A stretch of DNA of 64,000 nucleotides, from contig NZ_JBBCAS010000005.1 in NCBI RefSeq assembly GCF_037203765.1, forward strand, positions 186,001 to 250,000, in the 5' to 3' direction. A program made the position numbers and the translations under genes. Below the pieces are notes generated by a model that was not told where the DNA came from, did no database searches, and was given only the letters and a program-made list of their open reading frames with translations. The stretch comes from Sediminicola sp037203765 (GTDB taxonomy: Bacteria > Bacteroidota > Bacteroidia > Flavobacteriales > Flavobacteriaceae). Positions 1 to 8,047 of this stretch are shown in pieces (position 1 is the first letter of the stretch; each line of letters starts with the position of its first letter).

Positions 1-82
1 CAACATTTATTTCCGTGATCTGTCCGTGCCCTTTGAGGACGTGAAGCGCCTTATCTAGCTTTTCGCTTAAATTATCAAACAT
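1..82 (-). CDS. ffh: Signal recognition particle protein Ffh, N-terminal fragment
   Basis: Only the first 27 codons lie in the window; the gene continues off the left edge. The visible peptide starts MFDNLSEKLDKALHVLKG and continues with HGQITEINV, the usual start of the Ffh N domain in Bacteroidota. Ffh is the GTPase that binds 4.5S RNA and signal sequences and delivers ribosomes to FtsY and SecYEG at the inner membrane. The GTPase and M domains are outside the window, so identity rests on the N-terminus alone. Confidence 0.8.
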   Translation of the reverse strand, partial: MFDNLSEKLDKALHVLKGHGQITEINV

Positions 83-160
83 AGTCTTGCAGTATTAAGA
101 ATTGCAAATTTAAGAATAACAATGGGAAGTGGGAAGTTTGACCTTAAAAATATAAACGCA

Positions 161-193
161 AAAAGGGCAACTTCGTTAAGAAGTTACCCTTTT
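161..193 (-). terminator. Hairpin terminator after the repeat lipoprotein gene
   Basis: Thirteen-base arms at 161-173 and 181-193 pair with one mismatch around a 7-base loop. The A-rich outer arm gives a run of U on the minus-strand transcript. It lies about 30 bases past the stop of the minus-strand lipoprotein gene and separates it from ffh. Confidence 0.75.
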
Positions 194-221
194 CAAAATA
201 TTTGGGGCAAAAAAGTGGTTC

Positions 222-1979
222 TTATTTCTCGAAGACCAGAATATTCTCCGTTCCTCCGGTAGTTTCCTTTCTCAATTCTATACGTGTGCTGCTGACCGCT
301 ACAATCCTCCAATCGTTGGTCAATACGATAAAATTGTTGTTCTCACCATAGTTCAGGTAACATCTTAGCTTCCCATCACTATCCCGGATGATTCTCCACA
401 AACCATTGTCAACGATAGGATCTGCGTTTACAGAAATAGTAGCTACATTATTGGATGAGAAGAAGAAATCAAATTCTGCATAAGAACTGGCGGTATTGCT
501 ACCGTTTACCGTGTACTGTGCAATTTTCCAGGCACCGCCCATCAGATAGTTCCTAATTTCCATTACATCGCCATCTTCATTGTTATCATTACAGTGACGT
601 TCCAAAATCAGTTCATACGCTGTATCCTCTATCTCAAACTTCAATCTTTTGTTGGTCAAATCCCTCAACAACCATTCAAAGCTTACGCCTGGCTCATCAC
701 CCATGGTAACCGCCATGACCAATTGACCCTGGGCATTGGTGGTGATTCCCCAAGTTCCGGTAGAAGTATTCACTCCGTTGCTCAAGGTAACTTCTGCATT
801 GGCGCCAAAAGTGAACTTATAACCCAACAGTCGGTCTATCTCCTCTCCATTGTTCTTCACCTTCTTGATTACCCAGCTACATTCTTTCAATATTTCCCTA
901 AGGGTATCTGGGGTATCGTTTACAATATCGCAGGCTTTTTTCATGATAATCTTATTGCCTTCTCCTGCATATAGTTTAATGGTACCTTCTTCAATTTCAT
1001 ATACAAACCATTCCAGCGTAAAATCTACCAAAACATCAAACTCCAATTTCAATAGGACACGGTTTTCCCCGACTCTAGTGGACCAGGTTCCCTCAAGGGC
1101 TGCACCGGTTCTGTTCTTTACGATGACCGTACCATTCTCCTTAAAATTCATTATGTATTCGAAATATTGATCGGTCTGGTTGATCCCATTCCTTTTTACT
1201 TCATGAACCAACATTGGACAGGATACCAAATACTCATCCAAACGTTCTTTGTTGAAATCATCGTCATTATAGTCATCATCATCATCCTCATCGCAGGCAT
1301 CCTTGACATTTTCAATGGCATTGGCCAATTCTGCGTTACTGTTTACGGATATTTCCGTTCCATCATAAAGGGCAAGACTTAATGGGAAATCAAAACTTAC
1401 CAGATCATTATCATCCAAACCTTTAAAGAATCTTCTCAATTCCATATCACTGTTCACCACTACACTACCGGTCTGTTGTAGGTTGGCACTAAAGGTGTAC
1501 AATTTAACAGGGTAAACAAAATCTATACATTCAATATCGTCATCATCTCCACCCTCTTTACAATCGGCAGCCAATTCACGTAAATCTTCCTTGTTGTTGA
1601 TCACCACTTCCGTATAATCGGCAAGGGTAATGGTAATTGGAAATAAAATTTCCAAGAAAACTTCATTTCCGTCCATGGAATCGAATATTTCTTCGATCAG
1701 TTGGAGATCAGCTCTGGAATCTATGGTCAATTGAATTCCTGCCACCTCAACGGTATATGGGAATTGCACAGCTATACAGCTAGATCCATCTACAATATTA
1801 TCAAAGGAACCATCATTGGATGAAGTACGTTCCACAAGGTTGGCAGTAGCAGAACTCGCTGCAATTGCTTCCTGTTGGTTTCCATTTGGCAATTCTTCAA
1901 ACTCATCTTGACATGAGGTAAAGTTCATAGCAAATACCAGTAGGCCGGCATACATTAGATAACTCAAAAACTTTTTCAT
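222..1979 (-). CDS. Repeat-containing lipoprotein of unknown function, divergent from an ECF sigma operon
   Basis: 585 aa. The N-terminus has a short hydrophobic signal ending in a lipobox (FTSC, Cys23), so this should be an outer-membrane lipoprotein. Two related units follow (about residues 66-140 and 148-230), each with a Cys-containing start, a FPxxxxL-type strand and an Asn-rich turn. They are separated by acidic linkers (DDDD near 145, DEDDDDD near 230-236). The C-terminal half holds three further similar units (about 244-352, 356-463 and 474-585) with a W..xxVxxNG start and a GxW core, resembling lipocalin-like beta domains. I do not recognise the full protein. It is transcribed away from the sigma/anti-sigma/receptor genes, and its upstream region carries the same TAGGGT-N14-TTGTT motif found in front of the anti-sigma gene, so it is probably part of the same regulon. 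A ligand-binding or surface role is inference. Confidence 0.85.
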   Translation of the reverse strand: MKKFLSYLMYAGLLVFAMNFTSCQDEFEELPNGNQQEAIAASSATANLVERTSSNDGSFDNIVDGSSCIAVQFPYTVEVAGIQLTIDSRADLQLIEEIFDSMDGNEVFLEILFPITITLADYTEVVINNKEDLRELAADCKEGGDDDDIECIDFVYPVKLYTFSANLQQTGSVVVNSDMELRRFFKGLDDNDLVSFDFPLSLALYDGTEISVNSNAELANAIENVKDACDEDDDDDYNDDDFNKERLDEYLVSCPMLVHEVKRNGINQTDQYFEYIMNFKENGTVIVKNRTGAALEGTWSTRVGENRVLLKLEFDVLVDFTLEWFVYEIEEGTIKLYAGEGNKIIMKKACDIVNDTPDTLREILKECSWVIKKVKNNGEEIDRLLGYKFTFGANAEVTLSNGVNTSTGTWGITTNAQGQLVMAVTMGDEPGVSFEWLLRDLTNKRLKFEIEDTAYELILERHCNDNNEDGDVMEIRNYLMGGAWKIAQYTVNGSNTASSYAEFDFFFSSNNVATISVNADPIVDNGLWRIIRDSDGKLRCYLNYGENNNFIVLTNDWRIVAVSSTRIELRKETTGGTENILVFEK

Positions 1980-2014
1980 AATGTTTTGGATTTAATTTGG
2001 TTTTATGACTATAG

Positions 2015-2039
2015 AACAACCCAGTTATAAAAAACCCTA
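2015..2039 (-). promoter_or_regulatory. Candidate ECF-sigma promoter of the lipoprotein gene
   Basis: On the minus strand the sequence reads TAGGGT, 14 bases, TTGTT, about 35 bases before the lipoprotein start codon. The same two blocks at the same spacing occur at 2695-2719 in front of the anti-sigma gene. GGGT-type -35 elements are typical of ECF promoters in Bacteroidota. Assignment to the neighbouring sigma factor is inference. Confidence 0.5.
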
Positions 2040-2081
2040 CCCAATTTTTAATTTTTTTTAAAATATCTTTGAAAAAAATTT

Positions 2082-2600
2082 TTGAGCTTGGATACGGACA
2101 ACAAAAACAACGTTTGCAAAGAAGAGGTCTATAGCGCCCTCTTTAACACCAATTCTAAAACGGTTTTTAATTATATATATTATAAGTTCGGAAATGAGGA
2201 GAAAGCATATGATGTTGTGCAGGAAGCATTTATAAAGCTTTGGGAAAATTGTGCAAAGGTTGCTCCCGAGAAAGCAAAATCTTTTGTCTATACCGTTGCC
2301 AATAATCTTTACCTGAATGTGATCAAGGCAGAAAAGGTACGCCTTAAATATGCCGATAAGAGTTTGGAGGTGTCCCATGAGTCCCCTGAATTTTTGTTGG
2401 AAGAAAAACAATATCAGGAAAAGTTGGACCGTGCATTGAACAATCTTCCAGAAAATCAGCGCACTACTTTTTTATTGAACAGAATAGACGGAAAAAAATA
2501 CGCCGAAATTGCAGAATTGGAAAATGTTAGCGTCAAGGCCATTGAAAAACGGATGCATTTGGCCCTGAAAACATTGCGCGAACAAATAGAAGGTATTTAA
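2082..2600 (+). CDS. ECF-type RNA polymerase sigma factor (FecI/sigma-70 family)
   Basis: 172 aa. Region 2 is visible around FNYIYYKFGNEEKAYDVVQEAF, here split as FNYIYYKFGN and EEKAYDVVQEAF, followed by the KLWENC segment. Region 4 has LPENQRTTFLLNRIDGKKYA and the helix-turn-helix AEIAELENVSVKAIEKRMH. It should direct RNA polymerase to a small regulon after release by the FecR-type anti-sigma factor encoded next. There is no in-frame ATG near the start and a stop lies just upstream, so translation must begin at TTG 2082 or TTG 2088. The divergent lipoprotein and the downstream anti-sigma/TonB-receptor genes form the surrounding signalling unit. Confidence 0.92.
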   Translation: MSLDTDNKNNVCKEEVYSALFNTNSKTVFNYIYYKFGNEEKAYDVVQEAFIKLWENCAKVAPEKAKSFVYTVANNLYLNVIKAEKVRLKYADKSLEVSHESPEFLLEEKQYQEKLDRALNNLPENQRTTFLLNRIDGKKYAEIAELENVSVKAIEKRMHLALKTLREQIEGI

Positions 2601-2694
2601 ACCTCTACCTGTTTATAAGGATAGATAGTAACGAAAAGATGATCCATACCGTTATACTTTATCCTTTTGAAGACAAAATATTTCAATGGAAAAG

Positions 2695-2719
2695 TAGGGT
2701 ATTTACTTTTTTGATTGTT
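2695..2719 (+). promoter_or_regulatory. Candidate ECF-sigma promoter of the anti-sigma/receptor operon
   Basis: TAGGGT (2695-2700), 14 bases, TTGTT (2715-2719), 23 bases before the anti-sigma ATG. It matches the minus-strand motif at 2015-2039 in both blocks and spacing. It would let the sigma factor activate its own anti-sigma factor and receptor, the usual feedback in Fec-type systems. Confidence 0.5.
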
Positions 2720-2742
2720 ACACTTATGAAAAGAACAGTAAG

Positions 2743-3657
2743 ATGCAAGAAAATTACTTAGCAAAATGGCTCAATAACGAGCTCTCTGAGATGGAGTTGG
2801 CCGAATTTAAAAAATCTGCCGAATATGCTTCCTATCAGCGATTGAAGGATGTTTCCAGTACATTGGAGGCTCCTAAGTTCGATGCTGACAAGGCATGGGC
2901 ATCCCTCAAAGAACAAAGGGGAGCTTCCCAACCAAAGGTCATCAAAATGCGCCCTTTTACAAAATTGATGCGGGTTGCGGCGGCCATTGCGGTAATTGCC
3001 ATTGCATCCATATTTTATTTCAATTCCTTGGAGGAAACTATTTCCACCCAATACGCTGAACGTGCCGAAGTAATATTGCCCGATGCCTCGGAAATTGTAC
3101 TGAATGCAGATTCTGAAGTTTCCTACAGCAAAAAGAAATGGGACAAACAACGAAATATATCCTTAAAAGGAGAGGCTTTCTTTAAAGTGGCCAAAGGGAA
3201 ACGATTTACCGTAACTACCGATGGAGGAACGGTTGCTGTATTGGGAACCCAATTTAATGTAGAGAACAGAAAAGGCTTATTTGAAGTGACCTGTTACGAA
3301 GGTTTGGTTAGTGTTACTTATAACAACCAAGAGATCAAAGTACCAGCTGGATCCTCGTTTTTGGCCATCAACGGTGAAATGAAGCCCACTGTTGCCCCAA
3401 CATCCACTATGCCCTACTGGATGAACAACGAAAGTAACTTTAAGAGCATCCCGTTATCCTATGTCCTGGATGAGTTTGAAAGACAATACAATGTAACTGT
3501 AACGGTGAGGGATATCGATATTAACCAATTATTTACCGGTACATTTAGCAACACAAATATAGATTTAGCGTTAGAAAGTATAAGCGTTCCTACCAATATC
3601 AAGTTCAAAAAACTAGATGGGAATAAAGTCGTGTTCTATGCTGAAGAGACACCATAA
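2743..3657 (+). CDS. FecR-family anti-sigma factor
   Basis: 304 aa. A short cytoplasmic N-terminus (about 1-74, starting MQENYLAKWLNNELS) would hold the sigma factor. One transmembrane helix spans about 75-93, and a periplasmic FecR domain follows (about 98-215, with GEAFFKV and VLGTQFNV). The C-terminus (about 235-300) resembles DUF4974, with SIPLSYVLDEFERQYNV and FTGTFSN. The protein passes a signal from an outer-membrane receptor to the ECF sigma factor encoded upstream. Its last 20 bases overlap the start of the receptor gene, so the two are translated together. Length and domain order are normal for the family. Confidence 0.92.
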   Translation: MQENYLAKWLNNELSEMELAEFKKSAEYASYQRLKDVSSTLEAPKFDADKAWASLKEQRGASQPKVIKMRPFTKLMRVAAAIAVIAIASIFYFNSLEETISTQYAERAEVILPDASEIVLNADSEVSYSKKKWDKQRNISLKGEAFFKVAKGKRFTVTTDGGTVAVLGTQFNVENRKGLFEVTCYEGLVSVTYNNQEIKVPAGSSFLAINGEMKPTVAPTSTMPYWMNNESNFKSIPLSYVLDEFERQYNVTVTVRDIDINQLFTGTFSNTNIDLALESISVPTNIKFKKLDGNKVVFYAEETP

Positions 3658-6199
3658 AATTCTACATACCACTTTTTTGCTCCTGCTGTTTTTCTCCTTG
3701 GGTACCAAGGCGCAAAACAGCAAGGTTGTTTCTATACCCCTCATAGCATATATCCAATCTCTGGAGGCCACCTTTAAGGTAAAGTTTTCCTATGTGGACG
3801 AGGATTTGGAAAATTTGAAGATCAACCCTATTGAAGGCGAGTATTTGTCGGTTATTTTAAGCGGCATCCAAAACCAAACCCAACTTCAGATCAAAAAACT
3901 GAGTGACCGGTATTATACCCTGTACAAAAACACCACTGTGGATATCTGTGCCCAAGTACTGGATAATTATGAATCGAACACTATCCCTGGTGCTACTGTA
4001 GAAGTATTGGGCAGCAGCATTGCACTGGTCACCAATTTTGAAGGAACTTTTTCCCTGAAGAATATTCCACGACAGGCTACCTTAAGGATACGCTTCCTTG
4101 GCTACAAAACCAGATATATCAGGGCGGAAGAATTGGTTGATCCATCACCCTGTCTTCAAATATTATTGGTGCCCAATTATGAGGAATTGGATGAGGTGAT
4201 CCTTTTTAAGCTTCTGACCACGGGCCTTAGCCAACAAAGGGACGGTAGCATTCTTTTGACCATAGACGATTTTGGAATCCTTCCTGGACTAATTGAACCA
4301 GACGTACTGCAGACGGTACAAGCGCTTCCCGGGATCAAAAGTATCGATGAAACTGTATCGGACATTAATGTGAGGGGTGGTACAAATGATCAGAACCTGA
4401 TTTTATGGGACGGTATTAAAATGTACCAATCTGGCCATTTTTTCGGGCTGATTTCGGCCTTTAATCCTTATCTAACGGATAAGGTCACCATTATCAAAAA
4501 TGGTACCAGTGCCCAATATGGAGAAGGGGTCAGTAGTATCATCAATATGGAATCCCAGAACAACATTAACGGCACCTTTTTTGGGGGCGCAGGATTTAAC
4601 CTCATCAGTGGCGATGCTTACGCCCATGTGCCCTTGGGCCAAAAACTGGCATTCCAGTTTTCCGCAAGACGTTCGGTCACCGATTTTTTGAATACACCGA
4701 CCTATAACCGATTTTTTGAAAAGGCTTTTCAGGATAGTGAGATCAAAGATAGCAATGACCAATCCATTGATGACGGCATAGTACGAGAGGAAGACTTTTA
4801 TTTCTACGACATTTCAGGTAAGATCCTTTACGATCTCAATGAAAACCAAAAAGTAAGGTTGAGTTTTATCAATATTAAAAATGATCTGGCATATACAGAA
4901 ACGGCACAGGACAGTTCTAGATCTTCCCGAAGTGGACTTGATCAGAACAATATTTCCTTTGGAGGCCAACTGGAAAGTACTTGGACATCCAATTTTACTA
5001 CCCATCTGAATATGTATTATACCAGGTATAATTTGGATGCCCGGAACAGCTCGGACAACGGGAGCCAGCAACTCTTCCAGAACAATCAGGTATTGGAAAC
5101 CGCTGTAAAGTTCAACACCAATTACGAGTTCTCCAATACGCTTGGTATGCTCAACGGATATGCCTTTACAGAAACAGGCATCATCAACTTTACCAATGTG
5201 ACCCAGCCTGCTTTTAAAAGCAACATCAAAGGGGTTTTAAGGCAGCATTCCTTGTTTTCTGAACTCAATTACACCTCCTCGGACAAAAAATTACACGCGA
5301 GGGCCGGCACAAGATTAAATTACCTGGAAAACCTAAACACCTTTAAAGAGTGGATCTTGGAACCGCGCTTGAGTTTGGCCTATAACTTCACCAAGCATTT
5401 CAATGGAGAACTATTGGGAGAGTTCAAGAACCAGGCCACCAACCAGATCATAGATCTGGAGCAAAATTTTCTAGGGATTGAAAAGCAACGATGGATCCTC
5501 TCCGACAACGATAAACTCCCGATTACCAAAAGCAAGCAAGGTTCCTTGGGCTTCAATTACGATGACAAAAGTTGGTATTTGGGCATTCAAGGATTTTATA
5601 AAGAGGTCAACGGAATCAGCACTTCTACCCAAGGTTTCCAAAACCAAAACCAGTTCAATGGTGAAATAGGAAAATACGACGTAAAGGGCATTGAATTTTT
5701 GATCAATAAAAAAACAACCACCTTCAGTACCTGGTTAAGCTATGCCTATAACCTCAACAACTACACTTTTGAAGATGTTACCCCAAATACATTTCCCAAT
5801 AATCTGGACATACGACATACGGTTACCTTTGCCGGTACGTATACCTATGAGGGACTCAAATTGGGCGTTGGATTGAATTACAGGACCGGTAAGCCCTATA
5901 CAGAGCCCCAGGAGGGTAGTAATGGTATTGACCGTACGACTTTCCCAAATACCATTAATTACCAAGAAAACAATAGTAGCAGACTGCCAGACTATTTACG
6001 GGCGGATGCCTCTGCCATCTATGATTTTGAAATGGGCAATAGGATAAAGTCATCTATTGGTGTTTCTTTTCTGAATCTTCTGAACAAAAGAAATGTATTG
6101 AATACGTATTACAGATTAAATGACGATGATCAGATAGAAACCATAGAAAGTGTTTCTTTGGGAATAACGCCTAATGTAAGTTTTAGGCTGACCTTTTGA
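3638..6199 (+). CDS. TonB-dependent receptor with STN signalling domain
   Basis: 853 aa from the ATG at 3638, chosen because a signal peptide (MLKRHHKILHTTFLLLLFFS...KAQ) starts there; an upstream in-frame ATG at 3617 would add seven residues before it. After the signal come an STN/secretin-like domain (roughly 25-85), a carboxypeptidase-regulatory-like beta-sandwich (CAQVLDNYESNTIPGATVEV onward), a plug domain (ALPGIKSIDETVSDINVRGG, VTIIKNGTSAQYGEG) and a 22-strand-type barrel ending in F. STN domains contact FecR-type anti-sigma proteins, which fits the gene order. It is shorter than SusC and has no SusD partner nearby, so it may take up a small ligand such as a metal chelate. The ligand is unknown. 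It overlaps the convergent peptidase gene by 17 bases. Confidence 0.9.
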   Translation: MLKRHHKILHTTFLLLLFFSLGTKAQNSKVVSIPLIAYIQSLEATFKVKFSYVDEDLENLKINPIEGEYLSVILSGIQNQTQLQIKKLSDRYYTLYKNTTVDICAQVLDNYESNTIPGATVEVLGSSIALVTNFEGTFSLKNIPRQATLRIRFLGYKTRYIRAEELVDPSPCLQILLVPNYEELDEVILFKLLTTGLSQQRDGSILLTIDDFGILPGLIEPDVLQTVQALPGIKSIDETVSDINVRGGTNDQNLILWDGIKMYQSGHFFGLISAFNPYLTDKVTIIKNGTSAQYGEGVSSIINMESQNNINGTFFGGAGFNLISGDAYAHVPLGQKLAFQFSARRSVTDFLNTPTYNRFFEKAFQDSEIKDSNDQSIDDGIVREEDFYFYDISGKILYDLNENQKVRLSFINIKNDLAYTETAQDSSRSSRSGLDQNNISFGGQLESTWTSNFTTHLNMYYTRYNLDARNSSDNGSQQLFQNNQVLETAVKFNTNYEFSNTLGMLNGYAFTETGIINFTNVTQPAFKSNIKGVLRQHSLFSELNYTSSDKKLHARAGTRLNYLENLNTFKEWILEPRLSLAYNFTKHFNGELLGEFKNQATNQIIDLEQNFLGIEKQRWILSDNDKLPITKSKQGSLGFNYDDKSWYLGIQGFYKEVNGISTSTQGFQNQNQFNGEIGKYDVKGIEFLINKKTTTFSTWLSYAYNLNNYTFEDVTPNTFPNNLDIRHTVTFAGTYTYEGLKLGVGLNYRTGKPYTEPQEGSNGIDRTTFPNTINYQENNSSRLPDYLRADASAIYDFEMGNRIKSSIGVSFLNLLNKRNVLNTYYRLNDDDQIETIESVSLGITPNVSFRLTF

Positions 6200-6998
6200 C
6201 CCGCTTTACAGGCTGTTGATAATCAAAATTCAACATCCGTCCTATAATCTGGTACAGCACTGGAAATTCCTTTTGGAAAGTGGCCGGGGTTTCCACATAA
6301 TTCTCTACGGCCACGGCAAAAAACTCATGGATATTTTCCATTCCATATTCTCTAAAATAGGCCGTGTTTTCCATTTGGGTCAAAAAATGGTTATCCAAAT
6401 GCAATTGTTGAATTTTTTTCAATCCCAAGGTAAAGATTTGGGCCTCCCGATTGCGTTTAGAGAGGGCATTAAAACTTATCGCATGGGCAAATTCATGAAA
6501 TCCCAGATTTAAATTATCATCCATAGATTCAAAACCAGCCCTAAAGTGTTCTGCGGACAGCACCAATGTTTTGAGCCCAGGATTATATTCCCCAATGTGA
6601 CTTTGCCTATTAATTCTGGAAAAATAATGGGAAGGATAAATAATAATTCTATGGATGGAAGAAATCATATAATCTTTAACGCCCATGGTCAGCATTATAG
6701 CGGTTGCGCAGATCAACAATACCATTTCTTCCTGATGGGGTACCAGTCCGTGGAACACAAATTGCTTCCGACTTCTAAATCGGAGCAAACGCAGCTCGAA
6801 CTTTTGTTTCTGGAGGGTGGAAAACTTGTTGTACACCGGAAAATTTTGGGCAATGCGTTGTTTTTCCCGAGCCGTTAAACGTTTGAGTTTGACCAATGGG
6901 TTGATGTGGTACAATCCCAGCGCGTAATAAAAAATATACAGGAAATAGCACACAATGTAGGTGACGGTCAAAGTTCCTGCTATTTCTGGTAAGCTCAT
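6183..6998 (-). CDS. MtfA-family zinc-dependent peptidase
   Basis: 271 aa. An N-terminal membrane segment spans about 8-30, and a second hydrophobic stretch (about 91-106) precedes the MtfA-like core. HEFAH at 168-172 is the HExxH zinc-binding and catalytic motif, and an FFAVAVENY segment further on supplies the likely third-ligand glutamate. Characterised MtfA (E. coli) is a cytosolic aminopeptidase that interacts with the Mlc repressor; homologues in Bacteroidota are widespread but their substrates are not known. The gene lies downstream of blh on the same strand, and a TATGTTTG box sits only four bases before its ATG. Confidence 0.85.
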   Translation of the reverse strand: MSLPEIAGTLTVTYIVCYFLYIFYYALGLYHINPLVKLKRLTAREKQRIAQNFPVYNKFSTLQKQKFELRLLRFRSRKQFVFHGLVPHQEEMVLLICATAIMLTMGVKDYMISSIHRIIIYPSHYFSRINRQSHIGEYNPGLKTLVLSAEHFRAGFESMDDNLNLGFHEFAHAISFNALSKRNREAQIFTLGLKKIQQLHLDNHFLTQMENTAYFREYGMENIHEFFAVAVENYVETPATFQKEFPVLYQIIGRMLNFDYQQPVKRVKRSA

Positions 6999-7002
6999 CC
7001 CC

Positions 7003-7010
7003 CAAACATA
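7003..7010 (-). promoter_or_regulatory. TATGTTTG -7 box directly before the MtfA-type gene
   Basis: On the minus strand TATGTTTG matches the Bacteroidota -7 consensus TAnnTTTG and is followed by GGGG and the ATG. Transcription would start at or next to the A of ATG, giving a leaderless mRNA. I see no good -33 TTTG at the expected distance, so this is tentative. Confidence 0.4.
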
Positions 7011-7060
7011 CTAATTATAAGGCAGGCATTGTGGGTTATTTAAAAAACTACCCTTAAAAA

Positions 7061-7960
7061 TTATTTATTCAATTTGGTCATCACCAAAACGTGAGGAAAG
7101 GTAATTGCTGCAAGAAAGGAGAAAAAGAAAGATAGGAAGGTCTCACTGTCGCTACCAAAGAACAAATATAACAATCCCAATCCCAGCACCGAAATAGCCC
7201 AATAAACAAAGGAAGTCTTTAGGTATCGGATCATATTTTTTTTGTTGACACCACCGTACAAAAAATTTATCTGGTCTACCAAGGAGGGCAATGAGTGCCA
7301 CAGGATAAAGTAAATGGCAAAGGACCACAAAAGGGAGGCTGTTTTGTAAACTATCAAGAAAATAATCAAATAGAATACTTCCTTGACCCAATTACTGTCC
7401 AACTTCCCCAACCGTGATAGCCAAATATAGAATGCCGTAAACAACCCTATACTAAAAAGCAGCAGATATGTAAAATAATACGGAGCTATATATAGATCCG
7501 CAATATTTTCAATAACGTCACATACTTCCCCAGAATGGGATACAAATAGCAGGGAAAGAACAATAAGCCCATAGCTCGTATAGAACCATATGGCTGTATT
7601 GGAATGCTCCTTGAATTTTGATTCCCAATGCTGCTCTCCAAAATGATATCCACTAAACAAGATAAAAGCAAGCAGTGCCAGACTGGGTAGGACGTAAAAT
7701 AGCGCGGCACAAAATATAATGAACAACACGTAATACGAAGCGACCCTTAAAAAATGGTATTTCTTTTTAGCATTGGAATTGGAAGATCTTATCAGCTTAA
7801 GATCATTGGCTCCATGTAGGATACCAAAAGTCAGGATTAAAAAATAGGCAACCATGTCTTCCACCTCATCCCCAAAATTGATGGCAAACCAAAGGAATAG
7901 AAACGTGGTCACAATTATAAAACCATCCAGATTCTTAAAAATCACATCCTCTTTTTTCAT
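7061..7960 (-). CDS. blh: Brp/Blh-family beta-carotene 15,15'-dioxygenase
   Basis: 299 aa polytopic membrane protein with about eight hydrophobic segments. It carries the family's conserved histidines: H49 (ILHGANDLK), H106 and H111 (YHFGEQHW), H222 (WHSLPS) and H290 (FPHVLV), which bind the active-site iron. Blh cleaves beta-carotene into two retinals, the chromophore of the proteorhodopsin encoded divergently 87 bases away. Carotenoid synthesis genes (crtE, crtB, crtI, crtY) are not in the window and must lie elsewhere. The start codon is the first Met of the frame. Confidence 0.93.
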   Translation of the reverse strand: MKKEDVIFKNLDGFIIVTTFLFLWFAINFGDEVEDMVAYFLILTFGILHGANDLKLIRSSNSNAKKKYHFLRVASYYVLFIIFCAALFYVLPSLALLAFILFSGYHFGEQHWESKFKEHSNTAIWFYTSYGLIVLSLLFVSHSGEVCDVIENIADLYIAPYYFTYLLLFSIGLFTAFYIWLSRLGKLDSNWVKEVFYLIIFLIVYKTASLLWSFAIYFILWHSLPSLVDQINFLYGGVNKKNMIRYLKTSFVYWAISVLGLGLLYLFFGSDSETFLSFFFSFLAAITFPHVLVMTKLNK

Positions 7961-8047
7961 TTTTCACAAAATTATAACAATAATTTCAAACAATTCTGTT
8001 TAATTTTATAGCAAATTAATTAAACAAAACTATTAATACTATTTTTT

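Noticed and set aside
594..1382. Plus-strand open frames inside the repeat lipoprotein gene
   Set aside because: They are antisense to a gene with a lipobox and clear repeats and show no family motifs.
8025..8032. TAGTTTTG on the minus strand as the blh promoter
   Set aside because: It matches the -7 consensus but has no -33 element and lies close to the proteorhodopsin start; evidence is too weak.
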